Source: Anoplopoma fimbria (taxonomy: Eukaryota > Chordata > Actinopteri > Perciformes > Anoplopomatidae). Taken from it: 64,000 nt of DNA. Positions within the stretch are counted from its first letter, which is position 1. Every line of letters begins with the position of its first letter. Shown one piece after another: positions 44,461-58,745 of the stretch. Position numbers and translations under genes: made by a program. The notes below the pieces were generated by a model, which made no database searches, was not told the DNA's origin, and was given only the letters and a program-made list of their open reading frames with translations. The stretch covers positions 24,738,791-24,802,790 of the forward strand of contig NC_072472.1 in assembly GCF_027596085.1 (NCBI RefSeq), in the 5' to 3' direction.

Positions 44461-46316
44461 CTGCACGCTAAACCTCAGATGCGTGATGAGAACACAGGGC
44501 GTCTTCACCATGAATCTTGCTCTCCTTCGGGGGTCTCGCAGCTTGACAGGTGTGCTTTTGATTCATACCCGATCTACCTGCCTACGTGCTCCTCTGATTG
44601 GCCCGAAGGGCCTAATAGACGGCGGCTTCTGAGCGGTAGCAGCTCAGCTGTCGCAGGTCTACGCCTAGGGCCAGATCCATCGCGTGCAACCACTTCAGCC
44701 TCTAATTAAGCTTCTGAAGGGAGCGACAGCTTTTATTGAGAATAGAGATTTTCTTTTTCTTCGCCTTCTTCATATTCCACGCCCTAGCTGCTACAAAGGC
44801 AGGAAACGAAAGGAGAGGTGCCTTCCATTTACGCCCTAGTTGAACCCCATACGTAGCTCTGATTCATAGACTTGATACTTTGTTGCTACATTTATTCACG
44901 GAGAAGTACGAGCGTGGGGATCTGATTGTGCTTTAGTGTTTGGTGGTGGATGGGGGGCTGCAGCCACTGGTTGGGGATGACTCCTCCAGATGATCCTGCG
45001 TGTAGCAGCAACAGCCACGCAGCTGGAATTGTTATCTCCTTTGATATTAGGGCTGCATGTAATGTGGAAAACACCCTGGGCCGGCTCCACTTCCTCCTCA
45101 GACGATAGGGGTTTCACATGCCAGTGGGTTTTTATAATCCTCTCGAGATTAGTAGTTTATTCCACTGAATTCAACCTTAGCTATGTTAAATATTTCCCCA
45201 TTGCTGTTTTTATTTTTATTATAATTTTTTCTTAAAGGCTCAACAAAGAATATGGGGATTACATTTTGCTCTTTCTGAATCATATCAACCACATATGCAG
45301 CCTGGCATTAGATTAGATAGTTGTCGTTTTTCGGCTTTCTCTTCTGAACACGCTCTTTAGAACAAGCCCAAAGCCAAGTCTATTGATTTTAAATTAATTA
45401 AAGGAAATTAATTTGCACCATTCGTTAAACTAGAAAGTGTCTGATAAAATGATGCGTCAACAACTGAGTGACCAATTAGGTGGGGCCTGATATATGGGTT
45501 TTATTTTCCTCTGGGCCTTTGCCACTGATAATGGGTCTCCCTCGTGATGAATCTGTGCGAACCTCTCTCTCTCTCTCCTCTCTTTACCTTAACAACATGT
45601 TCCTTTGGAGAGAGAACGAGGGAGGAAGTGCTTTGGATGTCATTGCCCGTGTACCCAGAGGGGCTGCGTGTTGAGGCACACCCCATCCCTCCTCCTCTCC
45701 TTCCCTTACCGCCTTCCCTTCACACCCCTTGCAGTGATCCACCAGCCGATCCATCTCTCCCGAGGCGACAGTCCTGTCTCCTTTCGCTGGAACTGTCTGG
45801 CCTGTGGTGTCCACTCAATGAGACAAACACACACACAGACTCACCCTAAAACACTGCCAGCACCACTTCACCACTCCAGATGAAGGCAGACCTTCTTGTG
45901 CGCTTGTTCCCGTAGATGCGTTTGTGCTGTGTATGTTCATTTATGTCTGAGGAATGTCTCAAGTAAACCACCGACGGGGAGTGAGGTCTCGGCAGCTGTT
46001 GCAGCTCTCTGTAAACACAGATGTTTGCTTGTACCTCAACATTGACCAATGACAGTGGATGGGCCTTACTGCGTCATACCCATTACACAAAGCCACATAA
46101 AGCTTAGTATATTTAAGGCCCCTTCAAGTGGTGTGTGTTACATGACTCATCTATAGTTCAACCATCTTTGGTTCTCCATTTGTTTCCTTTTCTTCTCTGT
46201 TTTTCCTTTCATTGTTACCTCCCATTCCAAATGTCGTTATGATGCCACTGGTGTCACTGGTAGTTCTTGCAGAGAATTTGATGAGACAATTGATACCTGT
46301 CGATTAGATTTGAATC

Positions 46317-46776
46317 TTGGGCTAGCGACTGGTTAGCTTAGCATAGAGACTGAAAGCAGGAAAAATCAGCTACCTTTCTCTTTTCGAAAGGTAACGAAAT
46401 CCGACTACTGCCACCTCTAAAGCTCACTTCTTAACATGTTACATCTCCTTAGGTTAATTCACTAAATAGATAAGTGTAAAAAAAACACATTGTTATGTTA
46501 TGTGTCTATTTGTACTATTATGTGTAAACTTATATGTTAAACAATTTCTTAGTCAGGAGCACTAATATCTGTTAGTAAACTGTATAGGTGCTGGTAGGAT
46601 GATTTTTTTGCCTTTGGATAAACAGGCTGCTACCATTCTTTAAGCTAAGCTAAGCTAACAGGCTGCTACCTCCCGCTTCATACGGAACGGAAAGAAATGG
46701 TATCAATCTTTACATTTAACTCTCTGCAAGAAAGCAAATAAGTGTATTTCCCAAAATATCGAACTATTCCTTCAAG
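46317..46776 (+). repeat. Dispersed teleost repeat, family B, longer copy
   Basis: It starts with GGTTAGCTTAGCATAGAGAC, continues through CACCTCTAAAGCTCACTTC, and ends with AACTCTCTGCAAGAAAGCAA and GTATTTCCCAAAATATCGAA. I recognise this as a very common fish repeat that behaves like a non-autonomous element. No coding capacity was seen. Confidence 0.75.
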
Positions 46777-49700
46777 ATGTTGTCCAATTGGAAGAAGCCA
46801 ACCCATTAGTATGTTGAATTTTTGTTGGTTGAAAGAGTCTTGAAAATAGCTTTGTTGTATCCGACTATTGACATGGTTTTCAAAGCGTAACTACACCAAT
46901 TTTTATTAAGTTGGTGTAAGATATGTCAATATTAACTCCAGCATTGATGTGTTTTCCACAGTACCGTCATTGTATTGAGTTTACAGCTTTAAAAACATGT
47001 TTAAGGGCACAGTTACTCTTTAATATTCATCTCATTTATGAGCTACTGTAGTTAGTTAAAGCAGCTGGGGTTTTAGTGGATTACCTTCAGGCGAAGTTAG
47101 AAATGTTCTCTGCGTGGGAGGTCTACAGGGTTGGGCTGATGTTGTGCCTTAAGAATACCCCAACTATGAAAAAAAGAAAATCACAGTTAATTAATGATGA
47201 ATTAATAATGAATTACCTTAAAACGAGAGGGGAACGAAAGGCTGGGTTGAGACCTCCCTCTAGCACTGTAAATCAGTGCCTAGTCCCGTTTGAGGAATTA
47301 ACTCCCAGTAAAACAGCCATCAAATGAAAGACAGCTGAGCAGTGCTGAGTAACACAACAAGAGAGCCTCTTTTAAGAGTTCTGGTTTTCTGGTCTTTGTC
47401 TAACTAATGGTCATGATTTCTGCTCATCCTGCTCATCTTAAGTGTCTGCTCTCATATTCGAAAATGTTCTTTGCATTTAAACAGGAATTGCTGAAATTTC
47501 TTTTTGAAAAAAACTACAAAAAAGCTTAAAATGAAAGCTTTTTAGGTCATAGAACAGACGCTTTGTCAGGGCTTAGCATTTAAAGTCGGTTAACTTGAAA
47601 CAGATAACTATTGGACATATGGTCGGTATTGTTTCCGAGTGCATTGGGGCATCAGGAGTAGTACTAATGATATTTCACTGTTTTGTTAACCCGAGTTACA
47701 ATTGAAGCTGGCACCTTGGTGAAAAAGCACGTCTAAAGTCTGCTGGTGTGCCAAGAATCACAGAGACAGTACAGATAACCACTTAAGTCATAGTCCTACT
47801 GCCTAAACTTGAAGAGTGCAACAGCCTCTGCTATCAGGATGACTCACTTCAGGCTCTCTCATATCGCCGTGATAAAGGGCTGGCAGAGTGTCAGGATGAC
47901 TAAACATCTGCTCGATTCACACATGTCGGCTGCTATTGATTTTAACAGTTCATTCTAGGACTGTTCTGAAATACACAGGGGGACACACCCACGGCTTACC
48001 TAATGCTTTATGAGTTTAGACAGAATTAATTCCTCTGCAATTATTGAGCCCGATCCCATGAGTCACACCTGATGAAATCGATTAAACTAAATAGAGGGTT
48101 ATGCAGGAAACGAGCGCTGCGTTAGTGTGCTACAATTGTGATCATCTGAAGTGTAAGAGTGCTTTTTATAATGTTTATGTGTTTTTTCATGTACTATGTG
48201 ATCATTTTCAGGCAAAATACTACCATAGAGACAGGGAAAACAGATTATTTCTATTTGACACTAATCCAAAATGGTTAAACAGCATTTCAATATATACTTA
48301 ATCTATAAAAAGTAGTGATTTTGTATTGATATAAAGTTAATGTTATGTATATCATAATAATGTGAAGTCAACAGTGTGACGTAGTTATACAGAATATATA
48401 GCCATCAGGGTAACCTCCTGACAATGACATTTTGACTGAAACCAAATGAAATAAGAGGACAAAAAGCTGAGAAGCACACAGCCTCGATAGTGATTTTGGC
48501 TAAAGTGTTGTCAAAAGTAGCAACCGATCATGACTTGCACACTTCCAGTAGAAATCGATAAGCCCCCTCTCATAACTGTTGAATGGAAGTCCATTATTCA
48601 CTATTGTTTTTTAGATCTGGTGTGGTCCACAAGCTCCTATGAAAAACATCTGGCTGTCTCAGCATGTTAAATGTTTAATGCTTCTCAACATATTTGCAAA
48701 CCTTGAGACTTCAAAACCAAAGAGGTGGTCTGGGGTTCCTCAAGATTTTGTTCCCTGCTTTCTGGTGACTTTTTAAAGAATGAAAATAAGAAAATAATAA
48801 GAGCACTGCAACAGCGTTTTATTTTAAATATGTTTGATTATAGAAATTGAATAATTAGCCCCACTTGGAATGAAAGTTTTTTTTCTTTTTTTTTTTCCTT
48901 TCATTCAGTTTTTGCCCCTGCTTTATTAGTATGTCTTTCTCTTAATACCCTCCATTTCTCTCTCCGTCTCTCACTCTCTCATGTTTTGCTGAAAACAGAA
49001 TGTCTTTTCTTTTTTTACTGTTTATCGGACAAAAAAAACATTTTGAGACCTAACCTTAGATTTGGGGGAATTCTTTTTACATTTCATACCAACCAAACAA
49101 TTCATGGAGAAATAATTGGCGGATTTATAATAATGGTAATTGTCACGTCCAGCCAAAGACTCTAAATCAATTAACTAAAAGAGTCTTGAGAGCTGTGTTA
49201 AGCTGCAGATTGGATAGCATGATTGATTCTCAGTGAGGTTGGCAGAACTAGCAACTCCCTGTTATGTTTTTATATTTCATTTTCTATTGTTAAAGAGCTT
49301 TGGATGTGTCTTTTTCTACATTATAACGAGCCACAAAATAAAAATAAAACGTGCTGTGGATAAAATGAAAAAAATGATTAATAAGATCTGTTCCTTTCCT
49401 TTATTGTTGCCTGTCAGCACAGATGTTTAACATCAGCGTAACACCCACTGGAGCTTGTTTTGAGCTGTTTAACCAAACCCCCCCACACATTACTTTACCA
49501 TTATACTGCAATCATAAGCAGGTGTTAATGGGAGGGATGTGACAATCGGGAGGTGATGAGTGCTCTTAAAGGTCAGTGTCGCTGTGATGTGGTTGACCAG
49601 GGGTGAGCTGGAGTTGGATGCCGTTGAGTAGCAGCCGGCTCTGCCACACGGCATGGTTCTGATTTGCAGCCCACCCACATAGCAGCGCAGCTTGAATGGA

Positions 49701-52700
49701 CCCAACTGAGGGAACGCTGTGGTTTCCCTTGCTCTTTATCATTTCCCTGCCAGGAGTTTAATTTTATGCGGTTATTTACTGCGGTCCACGGTGGAGCTCC
49801 ATTGCTTCCCCCCCGCCTCCTCTTCCTTTCTGCAGGCTGCAGGTGTGTGTGCACTCGGCCGAGGAGAACTGTTGGCTTGTCTACAAAGGCTCCGACAAAA
49901 AAAAATTGGATCAGGAAATACTGGTTCCACTTTATACTCCGTCCCTCCCCTCACATGGCAGTAAATGCTACAAACCAACCCCCTGACCCACCTACAGCTG
50001 CAGGAAAAAGGTGATGAAAAGTTATTGCCACATTGTTGTTGTCACCTGCCCGCCGCTTAGCAGAACATTCTTTTTTCAGTAGTCTTCAATTAGCAATAAA
50101 CTTCCCTGATTTGATCGGTCAAACAGAAGTTAGGAAAAACCCGATACAGGATTTCTTTTTTTTGGTGTCGTGGGCGGTTCAGCAGACGAACTTGACTCAC
50201 ATGACAGTTAATAGGCAACTGCTGGACTGACGGCATTGTGGACCCTCCAGTTGACTCCAGTTGAGACGTGATTCTCCAGTCTCCTTTCAAGTCACATGAG
50301 GTCACCGTCTTTTGTGTCCACGGTGAAAACACACACACAGACACACACAGAGCGTCACAGAGACGCACAGATACCCATGGTCCTCACACCCTCAGGGCCA
50401 GAGGAAGGAGACCCAGCAGAGGAAGTGTAAAGGTCTAATGTGAGACTGCTGAGTGACTCTGGAGAGAGAATGGATCAGGTTGCGGGGCCAGCCAGGCCTT
50501 TGTTATGAAGATGAGTGTATCTGCTCGGTGAATGGGCCTTGTCTCCGTCAGCAGGGTCCTGTTTGTGTCGGAGACCCCTGAACTTGCCCCTGGGCGCTGA
50601 CCGCAGAATGCAGAGGTGGAAATTTAAATTCCTTTGTAATACAGAGGAATGCCATTCATGAATTTTTGACTTGAGAAAAGATACTGTGTCCAACGATTAA
50701 TTTCTTTGTAATTCTCTTTCATGGCTCACACATTTTGAATTGTCTAATTGAAGTGAGGTTCACTTCAAACGTAGGTTTTCAAAGGAGTTCTTATACTGTA
50801 AACCCCAAAGTGCCAGATATCAGAGACAACATTGACATATACTATATAGGCATTCAATGATAGAAAGCAAAATGATACACCATGAGACCAAAAGGAACAA
50901 CAGAGATTTAGTATATTTATTTATTGGGACCTTATATTAGGACTTTTGCAGTTTAGGAATGCCTGTCAATCCTAAGCCATACTGAAGGTCACAGCTGTGA
51001 TGTTACCCTCCATTATAATAAAGAAGTGGAGTGAAAAAGTCTTCTAACCCGCGTTTTGGTTGCTTCTTCAAAAATGGAAATCTGCAACTAAAAATCATTT
51101 TCATTGTCAATTAATAAGTGGATTATTTAATCAATTATTCAATAAATTGGTGTAAAAAATGAAACAGTTTCCTAAAATTCAAAATGACATCCTTACATGT
51201 TTTGTTTTGCCTGACTAACAGTCCAAATTCAAAATCAAATTTTTTTGGTGTTGGTATTGATTAATTGTCTGATTGTTTCAGCTTTATTGCAATCTATGTT
51301 TTTTTGCATGCCACATTGGCCTTTGGACATTGGACAAGGAGCAATGGATTGTTTTTTTTTTATTGTTCTTTTTCTTTTTTTCTTTACCATTTGCGGCATG
51401 AAATAACAAGCATATAGCAAATCATGGTCATGTTGAATACTTTATAATGCGTGGCTATGTGGCTTTCCTCCATCTCAAAGCATCATGTCTGCCATCTGCA
51501 GTATCCCTGTATTATGAGTACAGTCTCCATGTGATTCCAGCCCTCCTGGTGGCAGCCCGCTGGTGTTTACATGCTCAAGGCCGGGCTGGTCAGGCCCGTG
51601 AAACTCTAGTCGAGGGATATGCCCTTGAGGACTGCCAACTCTCTCTGTGTATGTCAGTGATGGCCTAGGCTTGTGTCCAGAGCTGTTGGGTTAGCCACCA
51701 TGTTAGAAAACACGGGGAGTGCCAGCCATGAATCTAACCCTAAAGACAAGGCAAGGACAGAGGGGGAATGTTTCAATGGAGCCTAGAAGAAAAGACTCAG
51801 GAGTGAAGAGTCAGACCCCATGAAAAGCTGAGATTGAAATACATATTCCATCAGGAAATTACCTCAGGAGCTCCATGGAACTGACCCTGGACTGGTTTAG
51901 TCATTTGTCAGAGGCTAAAAGACGGTAGCAAAGGGACGGCACACTTTCTGTCAGGGACATACCTGCTCTTTTCTACAGACAAAACCGGCATCAAGAATGT
52001 TTACGATGAATCCCAGGCAGTGATAGTAAAAAAGGAAAACAAATGCTTGCAAAACTCAAGTGCAGTCTGATCTGAGGGGGCCTTCTCTGTTGCTGCCAAC
52101 AATCCTCAGAAAAACAGAAATGTTTCGTCTGAAAGCTCCCATGTTGGGAAGAGGAGGAGAGAATAAGGCATAGCTGAGGTAAATGTTTTTTGTTTTGTTT
52201 TACTGTACCTTACCCTCCTGACCAAGCGCTCCCACACATGGGGGCCAGTAGTGGAGCCTGCCTGTGGTGTCTGCCGGGGCCCCTAAATCACAGACAAGAC
52301 TGTCCCTGTTGAAGAGATTTGTCTAGCGGCTACCAGAATACACCAGCGGACCTGCCGTGCCAGGCAGCACAAGTACCAATTTAAGAGCTTCCCCATGATA
52401 TGACAGTGAAGTGGTGATGACAGGCCGCGCTCTGTTCCGGACTCCCCTACCTTTCATCCCACGAAAGATGGAGAGAGGGAAAGAGAGAGAGAGAGCGGAA
52501 GACTGCTGAAAGGCCTTTAAAGTAGGAAGTAGTGCGCCGTAATGTTGCCGCTGCTCTGCGGTAGAAGGACGTCTGGTGTTTTGTTGTCTGAGGCAGATCG
52601 AGTCTGGATTCAGTACGCTCAACATAGTCTTCAACCTTCTGTAATTATGCGCAAAATATATTTGAATGAGGAATGATTTCTAAATAAATGTAATTTGCGC

Positions 52701-52919
52701 AAAGCCTTTTTGTTCTCTCGAGCCTCTGGATTACAATTTAGATGTTTCTCTATCTATCTATTCTTTTCTCTTTTTTTTCCCCGCTGGTGCCCAACAGAAC
52801 TGCAGTAGGTGAACGCTGCAGAGTTCATTCATGGGACTGTGTGCTGATGTCCAAAGACACTCAGACTCTTCCTACAGAGATGGCACAGTTCTGTGAAAAT
52901 GAAAGCCCTCTGATGGCAG

Positions 52920-52942
52920 ACAGCAGCAGCAGCAGCAGCAGC
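52920..52942. repeat. (CAG)n short run
   Basis: Seven CAG triplets in a locally open frame (poly-serine). The context shows no other coding signal, so I treat it as an intronic microsatellite. Confidence 0.8.
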
Positions 52943-53736
52943 CACGGCTCAGCTTTACTTTGTTAGTGTACTGTGTGTGTGTGTACTGTATACATAATGT
53001 TACAAGTGATTTATGTGTATATACACTATAGAGACTTTTATGAGTGTACATATGGATGTGTTGAGTGTTTGGCGGTAAGCGGTGCTGAGTGTGTGCTGCT
53101 GCTGGAGCAGGCAGATGTTATCATACAACTGTGTCTAGTATTTAAGACTTCCGGCACTGAAGATAAGGACTGAATTATTCACTGTAGGACGATCCTAAAA
53201 TTGGGATGGGGAGAAGGAGTGTAACTGTACATGAACCCACGCTATCCTAAACGGCTTGTAACAGGACGTTCTGTTTGATGCTAAACCTAACTTGTTTTGG
53301 TTAATTGCGCCAATTAATAGGTCTGATACAGTCTAATTACAGTCTGCCGTTTGAGACATGAGGAACATAAGGTAAAATCAAAGGAACACATTGGCACTGA
53401 GTCAGTTTGTGACTGTGTTGTTGAACATGGTTCATTAGTCATGTTAGCCAAGCCTGTTTAGCTAGAATCACCTTCATGGTAAAGGCCAAGACCTGCCTTT
53501 TCATTTCACTGCATTTATCTAGACAGTTTGTAATAATTGACATTATTATTTGATAATAATCTTTGTCTTTAAGAAACACTATTTCCCACAAGTTCCAAGG
53601 CAGTAGCTCGCTATGATACAGACAAAGGGCAGGAGAGGAAGGCTGAAAACTTAGAAAGCAGAAGTTACAGCAAAAAGGTTAGAAAAAAATTACATTAGAA
53701 GAATGGGTGGACCAAAAGTTACAAATTAGCTATCAC

Positions 53737-54138
53737 TTAAAAGGGACATATCATAAAAACTCACTCTTTCAGTGCTTGTGCACATACATTTAGGTATCTG
53801 CACGCCTACCGACCCACGAACTAAATAAATCAATCCAGTCAGTTTACTGGTGGGCTGCCTGGATCAGAAAACATGCAAATCAACAAGCCATAGACATGCA
53901 GGCTCATTAGAATAAATCGAGTATCTCCACCCAGGGCTTGAGACCTGCCAAAGATGTGCCATATTTTCTTCCAAGCTGCTGAAACAAAGTGTTTTAGACA
54001 AAGGGTTATTACAGGTATATTCAGACGGACAGTATGAGAAAAATCTGTTTTTTGAACATTAAAGCCTGGAAACATGTTCTTGTAGAAACCCAAAAATGAA
54101 GTTTTCACCTGAAAAGAAGCATGATATGTTACCTTTAA
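53737..54138. mobile_element. MITE-like element, TTAA-flanked, about 400 bp
   Basis: Ends are TTAAAAGGGACATATCAT and ATGATATGTTACCTTTAA, imperfect inverted repeats inside TTAA. The internal GGGCTGCCTGGATCAGAAAA and AAGCTGCTGAAACAAAGTGT segments are familiar from many fish genomes. It has no transposase. TTAA suggests mobilisation by a piggyBac- or Kolobok-type enzyme. Confidence 0.8.
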
Positions 54139-54730
54139 CTTTTTCAAATCACAAATTCTAATTGAAAGTGCTGTAATAAACCCTTGTTTATTTTAGAATA
54201 TAGATAAAAAACCCTCTTCACTTTCTCGGAAAGACAGATTAAAGAAATCCTCAAAGAGCGACTGCACTGCGTTACAGAAGCCAATGGAACAACAGATGGC
54301 AAAGAAGTGGCATCACACATGTTTACTTATTAATGATGGCATCACCTGACGCTGTACGTATACGCTGACAATACTCAGCATATGCATATGCCCAAGGCGC
54401 ATATGTTCATTCATTTCCACACATTAAACAGTATGCTTGAAATTTAATTCATATAATTAAAAAATAGCAATTAATACTGACCTTCTCTTAAATGTCCCTT
54501 TGTTTTCGTTAATTTACTCATCATAGTGTATGTTAACATGCCTTCATTTTTTAAAACCCAAATTATGGTTAATGAACATTAATGTTTTCAAAATAAATGA
54601 AAAGGATTTTCTAAGTTTTTCCTACTGTACAATAAGCACACCAAACCCTGAACACAATATGCACTTAACCTCCATTTCACATACCGTTACACCCTAGTGA
54701 CCCTTGTTCAGTAACACGCTCTCTTTCTCT

Positions 54731-54731
<1 letters not shown>

Positions 54732-54823
<92 letters not shown>
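54732..54823. repeat. (CA)n microsatellite, about 92 bp
   Basis: An uninterrupted CA run, the first of four alternating dinucleotide arrays within 1.03 kb. Confidence 0.98.
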
Positions 54824-54826
<3 letters not shown>

Positions 54827-55188
54827 TTGTAAGTGAGAGTGGCGATCAAAGGGCAGCAGTGTTTACCTGCCGACCTGAGTGGATTCCTCAGCCGGCCTGG
54901 CTCAGACGCTGAGGTGGAGGCTCCGGTGCCTGCGTGTCTACTGTCTACGCCGGAGACATTCTTCGCCCTGATATCACTGCCTGCACGCTCAACAAAGATG
55001 TTGAAAGGCCATATTGAAGCGGGACTACAGTGGAGGGGTGGGTGGGTGGGAGGCTTGCGGGGGTGCAGTGAAAAGGGAGGCGAGGAGTTCAGGGAGATAG
55101 ATGGACTCGGCTCATAAAACTCACTATCGTCAGCCGAGGCCGGGAGCTTTGAAGTGTGGGAGAGCAGGTGTGAGTTTCCTGTACGACG

Positions 55189-55328
<140 letters not shown>

Positions 55329-55454
55329 ACGTGCCGTATGTGACTGCTTGTAAGCATGTGCGTGGGTGGGTGCATGTGCTCATGTGTTCAAGTGAGTGCA
55401 TCTGTGTTTGGGTAATAAATAGAGTGTATGTCTTCCGGACATTGAGCCGGGGCT

Positions 55455-55456
<2 letters not shown>

Positions 55457-55495
<39 letters not shown>
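55457..55495. repeat. (CA)n microsatellite, about 39 bp
   Basis: A CA run, third member of the alternating cluster. Confidence 0.97.
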
Positions 55496-55497
<2 letters not shown>

Positions 55498-55617
55498 GCC
55501 TTCTGTACATGCCGTGTTTTAAGGTATGCATTCATGTCACCGCCCAAACAAAGCAGAACTTATGGGTCACTATAGTTAAGATAATGCATACTCGGTTAAT
55601 CTCAAAGCGGTGGGTCA

Positions 55618-55760
<143 letters not shown>

Positions 55761-57474
55761 CAGGGAGATGAGGCGACTTCAAAGCGGCGTGGCAGCATTC
55801 TCTCCACCCGGCCTGTTTACACTGCTCAGTGGAGTCTGCATTCCTCTGTCTCACTTTTCCATGGCATTTCACGAGGAGCTCCCTGCTCCTGGCCGCGTGC
55901 CCACGCCTCAGCGACGTCTACCCCCATCACCCCACCCTCCTCCTCCTCCACCCCTACCCGTGTATAGTGCATGCATACTTCTGTACACACAAGCATACGT
56001 TGCTTTTGGCCAGTAAAACAAGACAGGACCCAGCTGGGGGCCGGAGCACACAGCGCCCATAAGACAGGGGCGCCTTTGGAGAAAAGGTGGGAAAAATGTT
56101 GGGTGGTGGAGGGAGGGATCACTTGCGACGTAGCACAACAGGAGGTTGAGGCCCCCCCTCCACGGACTCCGGTGGATATCCATACGCCCAAATGTCAGTG
56201 TGCTTTGTCCCACCGACGTCGGACAGAAACATCTGCGCTGGTTTGTCTTGAAAAGCTCTCAGCACACCCACCATATATCAGGCTGCTTCATCTCCTGCCC
56301 CAGAGACAAAGTGAAATATAGCAGCGCAAAAAAAAAGAAAACAATCACGCTGCCAATTACAAGGTGTGTTGCAAGTAGTCTGCGGCCACATCAGTGAAGT
56401 TCTCTGCTGGTGTTTTTGTGACTATTTACTGTGGGGTTGCTAAGGATGCAGCATGTGTGGCGCCCGGGCAATCTGGTCACATAAACATTTGCGAAGAGTA
56501 AAAATAACATGGCGAAGCCCTTTATTTAGTTGTTGTGTTTGCTCGCTCTTTGCCTTTACGACAGCGTTTCTCCGACATCGGCCACAGGTGATTATGGGAT
56601 TCCTGGTAGGGTGGAGTGGAGGGATGGTGGCAGACCAGTGACATCTGTGGAGAAATATGTGTCTCTTCTTCTCTTCTCCTTTCCATGGGATCCTCCCCCT
56701 GGATTAAATTAACAGTGTTCCATGACAGAATAGTAGGTAATGACAACTGCACAGTTAAAACGCTCATCTGAATAAAATATTTTATGGAGTTATTTCATCT
56801 TAAAAGAGACACTGGAGACTAAGACCTTTCTAAGAAGTTGTTTTCTAGACTCTCCTTGATTTCGTCTTTCCAGGAAAATAAGATTTAAGGATGAACATAA
56901 CTACATGACTTGTTAGCATGGGAAGTTTTTGCAGTGTACATGAAGTGTAAATACTGGAGGACAGATGTTATAGGAATTAACTCAGGGGAAGAGGAAGTCA
57001 GTGGGTTAAGTCATTTTTGTCCGTCATTTGTTTTGAGCAGATGGGGAGGATGGGGATGCCTCGGAGAGTATTTCAGGGAAAATGATTTACAGTGCTGTGG
57101 TCCTTGACCCGATTACTGAGCTTTACATTTCCCTGCAACCGTTTATAGTTCATTCACAATTGAATTATTTTCACCAGAAAACAGGTGAACTACACCTGTC
57201 GCCAACTGGTAGACAAGATGCATGATCCATTAAACAGAGCCACATGTCAGAACTTATATTTCAGTCAAGAGTCATTACACAATATTTAAATCATTTTCCT
57301 ACTTATAAATAAATTTAAAGTGGTACTTTGCATTTCAAAAAAGCTATTACAGTATATTTAACTTGTTCTGATGAATAAGAATGGTGAGCATATGTTAAAA
57401 ATATAAGAAAATATGGTGTTAAATGGGGGGAAGTCAGTTGCATACTTCAAACTGATCTCCATTTTTGCTCTTTA

Positions 57475-57807
57475 TTAAAGCTAGGGTAGGTACATTTTTT
57501 TTGTGAAATTCTCATTATATTCCGACAGCGAACAATGAATCAAATGCTCTGATCAAAAAAAAGGATAACAAAATCCTGTATCTTTGGCTGTTGCATATTA
57601 ATGATTTTTGGGGAGTGGCTTTGGAGGGAGGCCTGAAGAGACGTGCTGTCAGTCATTACTTGGCGACTTCCTTGCTAGATTTTGCTAGCTACTTTCATTG
57701 GAAAACTGTTTGCAACACTGGGGCAGGGTTTTTATTTTTCAGATGGATAATTTCGTAAATCTAGCATACTCTTGCTGGTTTCTCATGATTACCAAACCTA
57801 GCTTTAA
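57475..57807. mobile_element. MITE-like element, TTAA-flanked, about 330 bp
   Basis: It begins TTAAAGCTAGGGTAGGTAC and ends TTACCAAACCTAGCTTTAA, inverted repeats inside TTAA. The interior includes TGGGGAGTGGCTTTGGAGGG. It is non-autonomous and belongs to a family I recognise as scattered through fish genomes. Confidence 0.8.
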
Positions 57808-58289
57808 ATGATTGATTTTAAATGGCAGTTGTATAGTTAAACTTTCAGGCTTTCCGCGTCCTCACACAGGGCTTCATGAACAAAGAGAAAGCTCTTTGGC
57901 TGCGTATGCCACCGTACAGTTGCATCCATTTTTAGCCCACAAGCTGCGTTTAAGGGTTTAGGGCTTTATGAGGTTGACTGGAAGAACGGTTGGAAAGCAG
58001 GAGCAGCAAGAGGAAGCGGGAAGGGAGAAAAATGGTTCCTTCTCATATGCCATAATAAAGTTTGACCCCTCTTCAAAAACAGCATATTGCCACAGGAGAC
58101 ATGTTAATGGGTGGGTTCGGGGGGGGACGGACGGACATGGGATTGTATTTCCAAATGAAAGAGGGATGTTAAGAGCACCCCCAGCAGCCTACTGGTGTTT
58201 AATTTTATGTGCAAATGTGTAAAAAAAAGGGCACCTGTCTCTTGTTAAAGAGAATCACACTACAAACCTCCTCCTCCCTTTCTGCTGAG

Positions 58290-58745
58290 AGTTGGTTGGT
58301 CCACCATTTGGTCCAGACCGAAATATCTAAATAACTATTGGATGGCTTGCTATGAAATTTTGTGCAGACATTCATTATCCCCAGAGGATGAATATTACTG
58401 ACTTGGCTGGTGATCTTCCAAGTTTTCTCTTATCTGGTAAAATATCTCATCATCTGCTGGACGGATTGGTGCATAATTTGGTATTCTTACACGGTTTTCA
58501 GACCATGTGTCCTCATGACTTTGGTGACCCTTTGACCTTTCCTTTAGTGCCACAGTGAGGTTGGCATTTGCGATTTTCAGTGAAATGTCTTCATAACTTT
58601 TAGACAGATTGCCATGAAAATTGTTTGATCATGATAAAAACTGGTGACTTCACTTTGTCCAATACTTAAGTTTATGATCAAATACCTGCAAAAGCAATGG
58701 CATCCCAATCAGCCTCACCTGTACTCCTAATTAGCAGATGTAAAG
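58290..58745 (+). repeat. Dispersed teleost repeat, family A, 5' portion
   Basis: ACTATTGGATGGCTTGCTAT, TGTGCAGACATTCATTATCC and CAATACTTAAGTTTATGATC followed by AAATACCTGCAAAAGCAATG are the 5' part of family A. The copy ends before the GCTAACATGCT-rich 3' part seen in other copies, so it is truncated. Confidence 0.75.

Larger units (their letters stand above)
39791..53736 (+). other. rnf43 intron 1, part 4
   Basis: No exon was recognised. Apart from two copies of dispersed family B (44240-44460 and 46317-46776), a CT-rich run (about 45563-45583) and a short CAG run (52920-52942), this 14-kb stretch is ordinary AT-rich intron. The long T or A runs at 40869-40882, 48878-48897 and 51349-51361 may be old retroposon tails. 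Confidence 0.55.

Noticed and set aside
53737..54147. 102-codon minus-strand frame at 54147-53839
   Set aside because: It lies within a MITE-like element known to be non-coding and has no domain.
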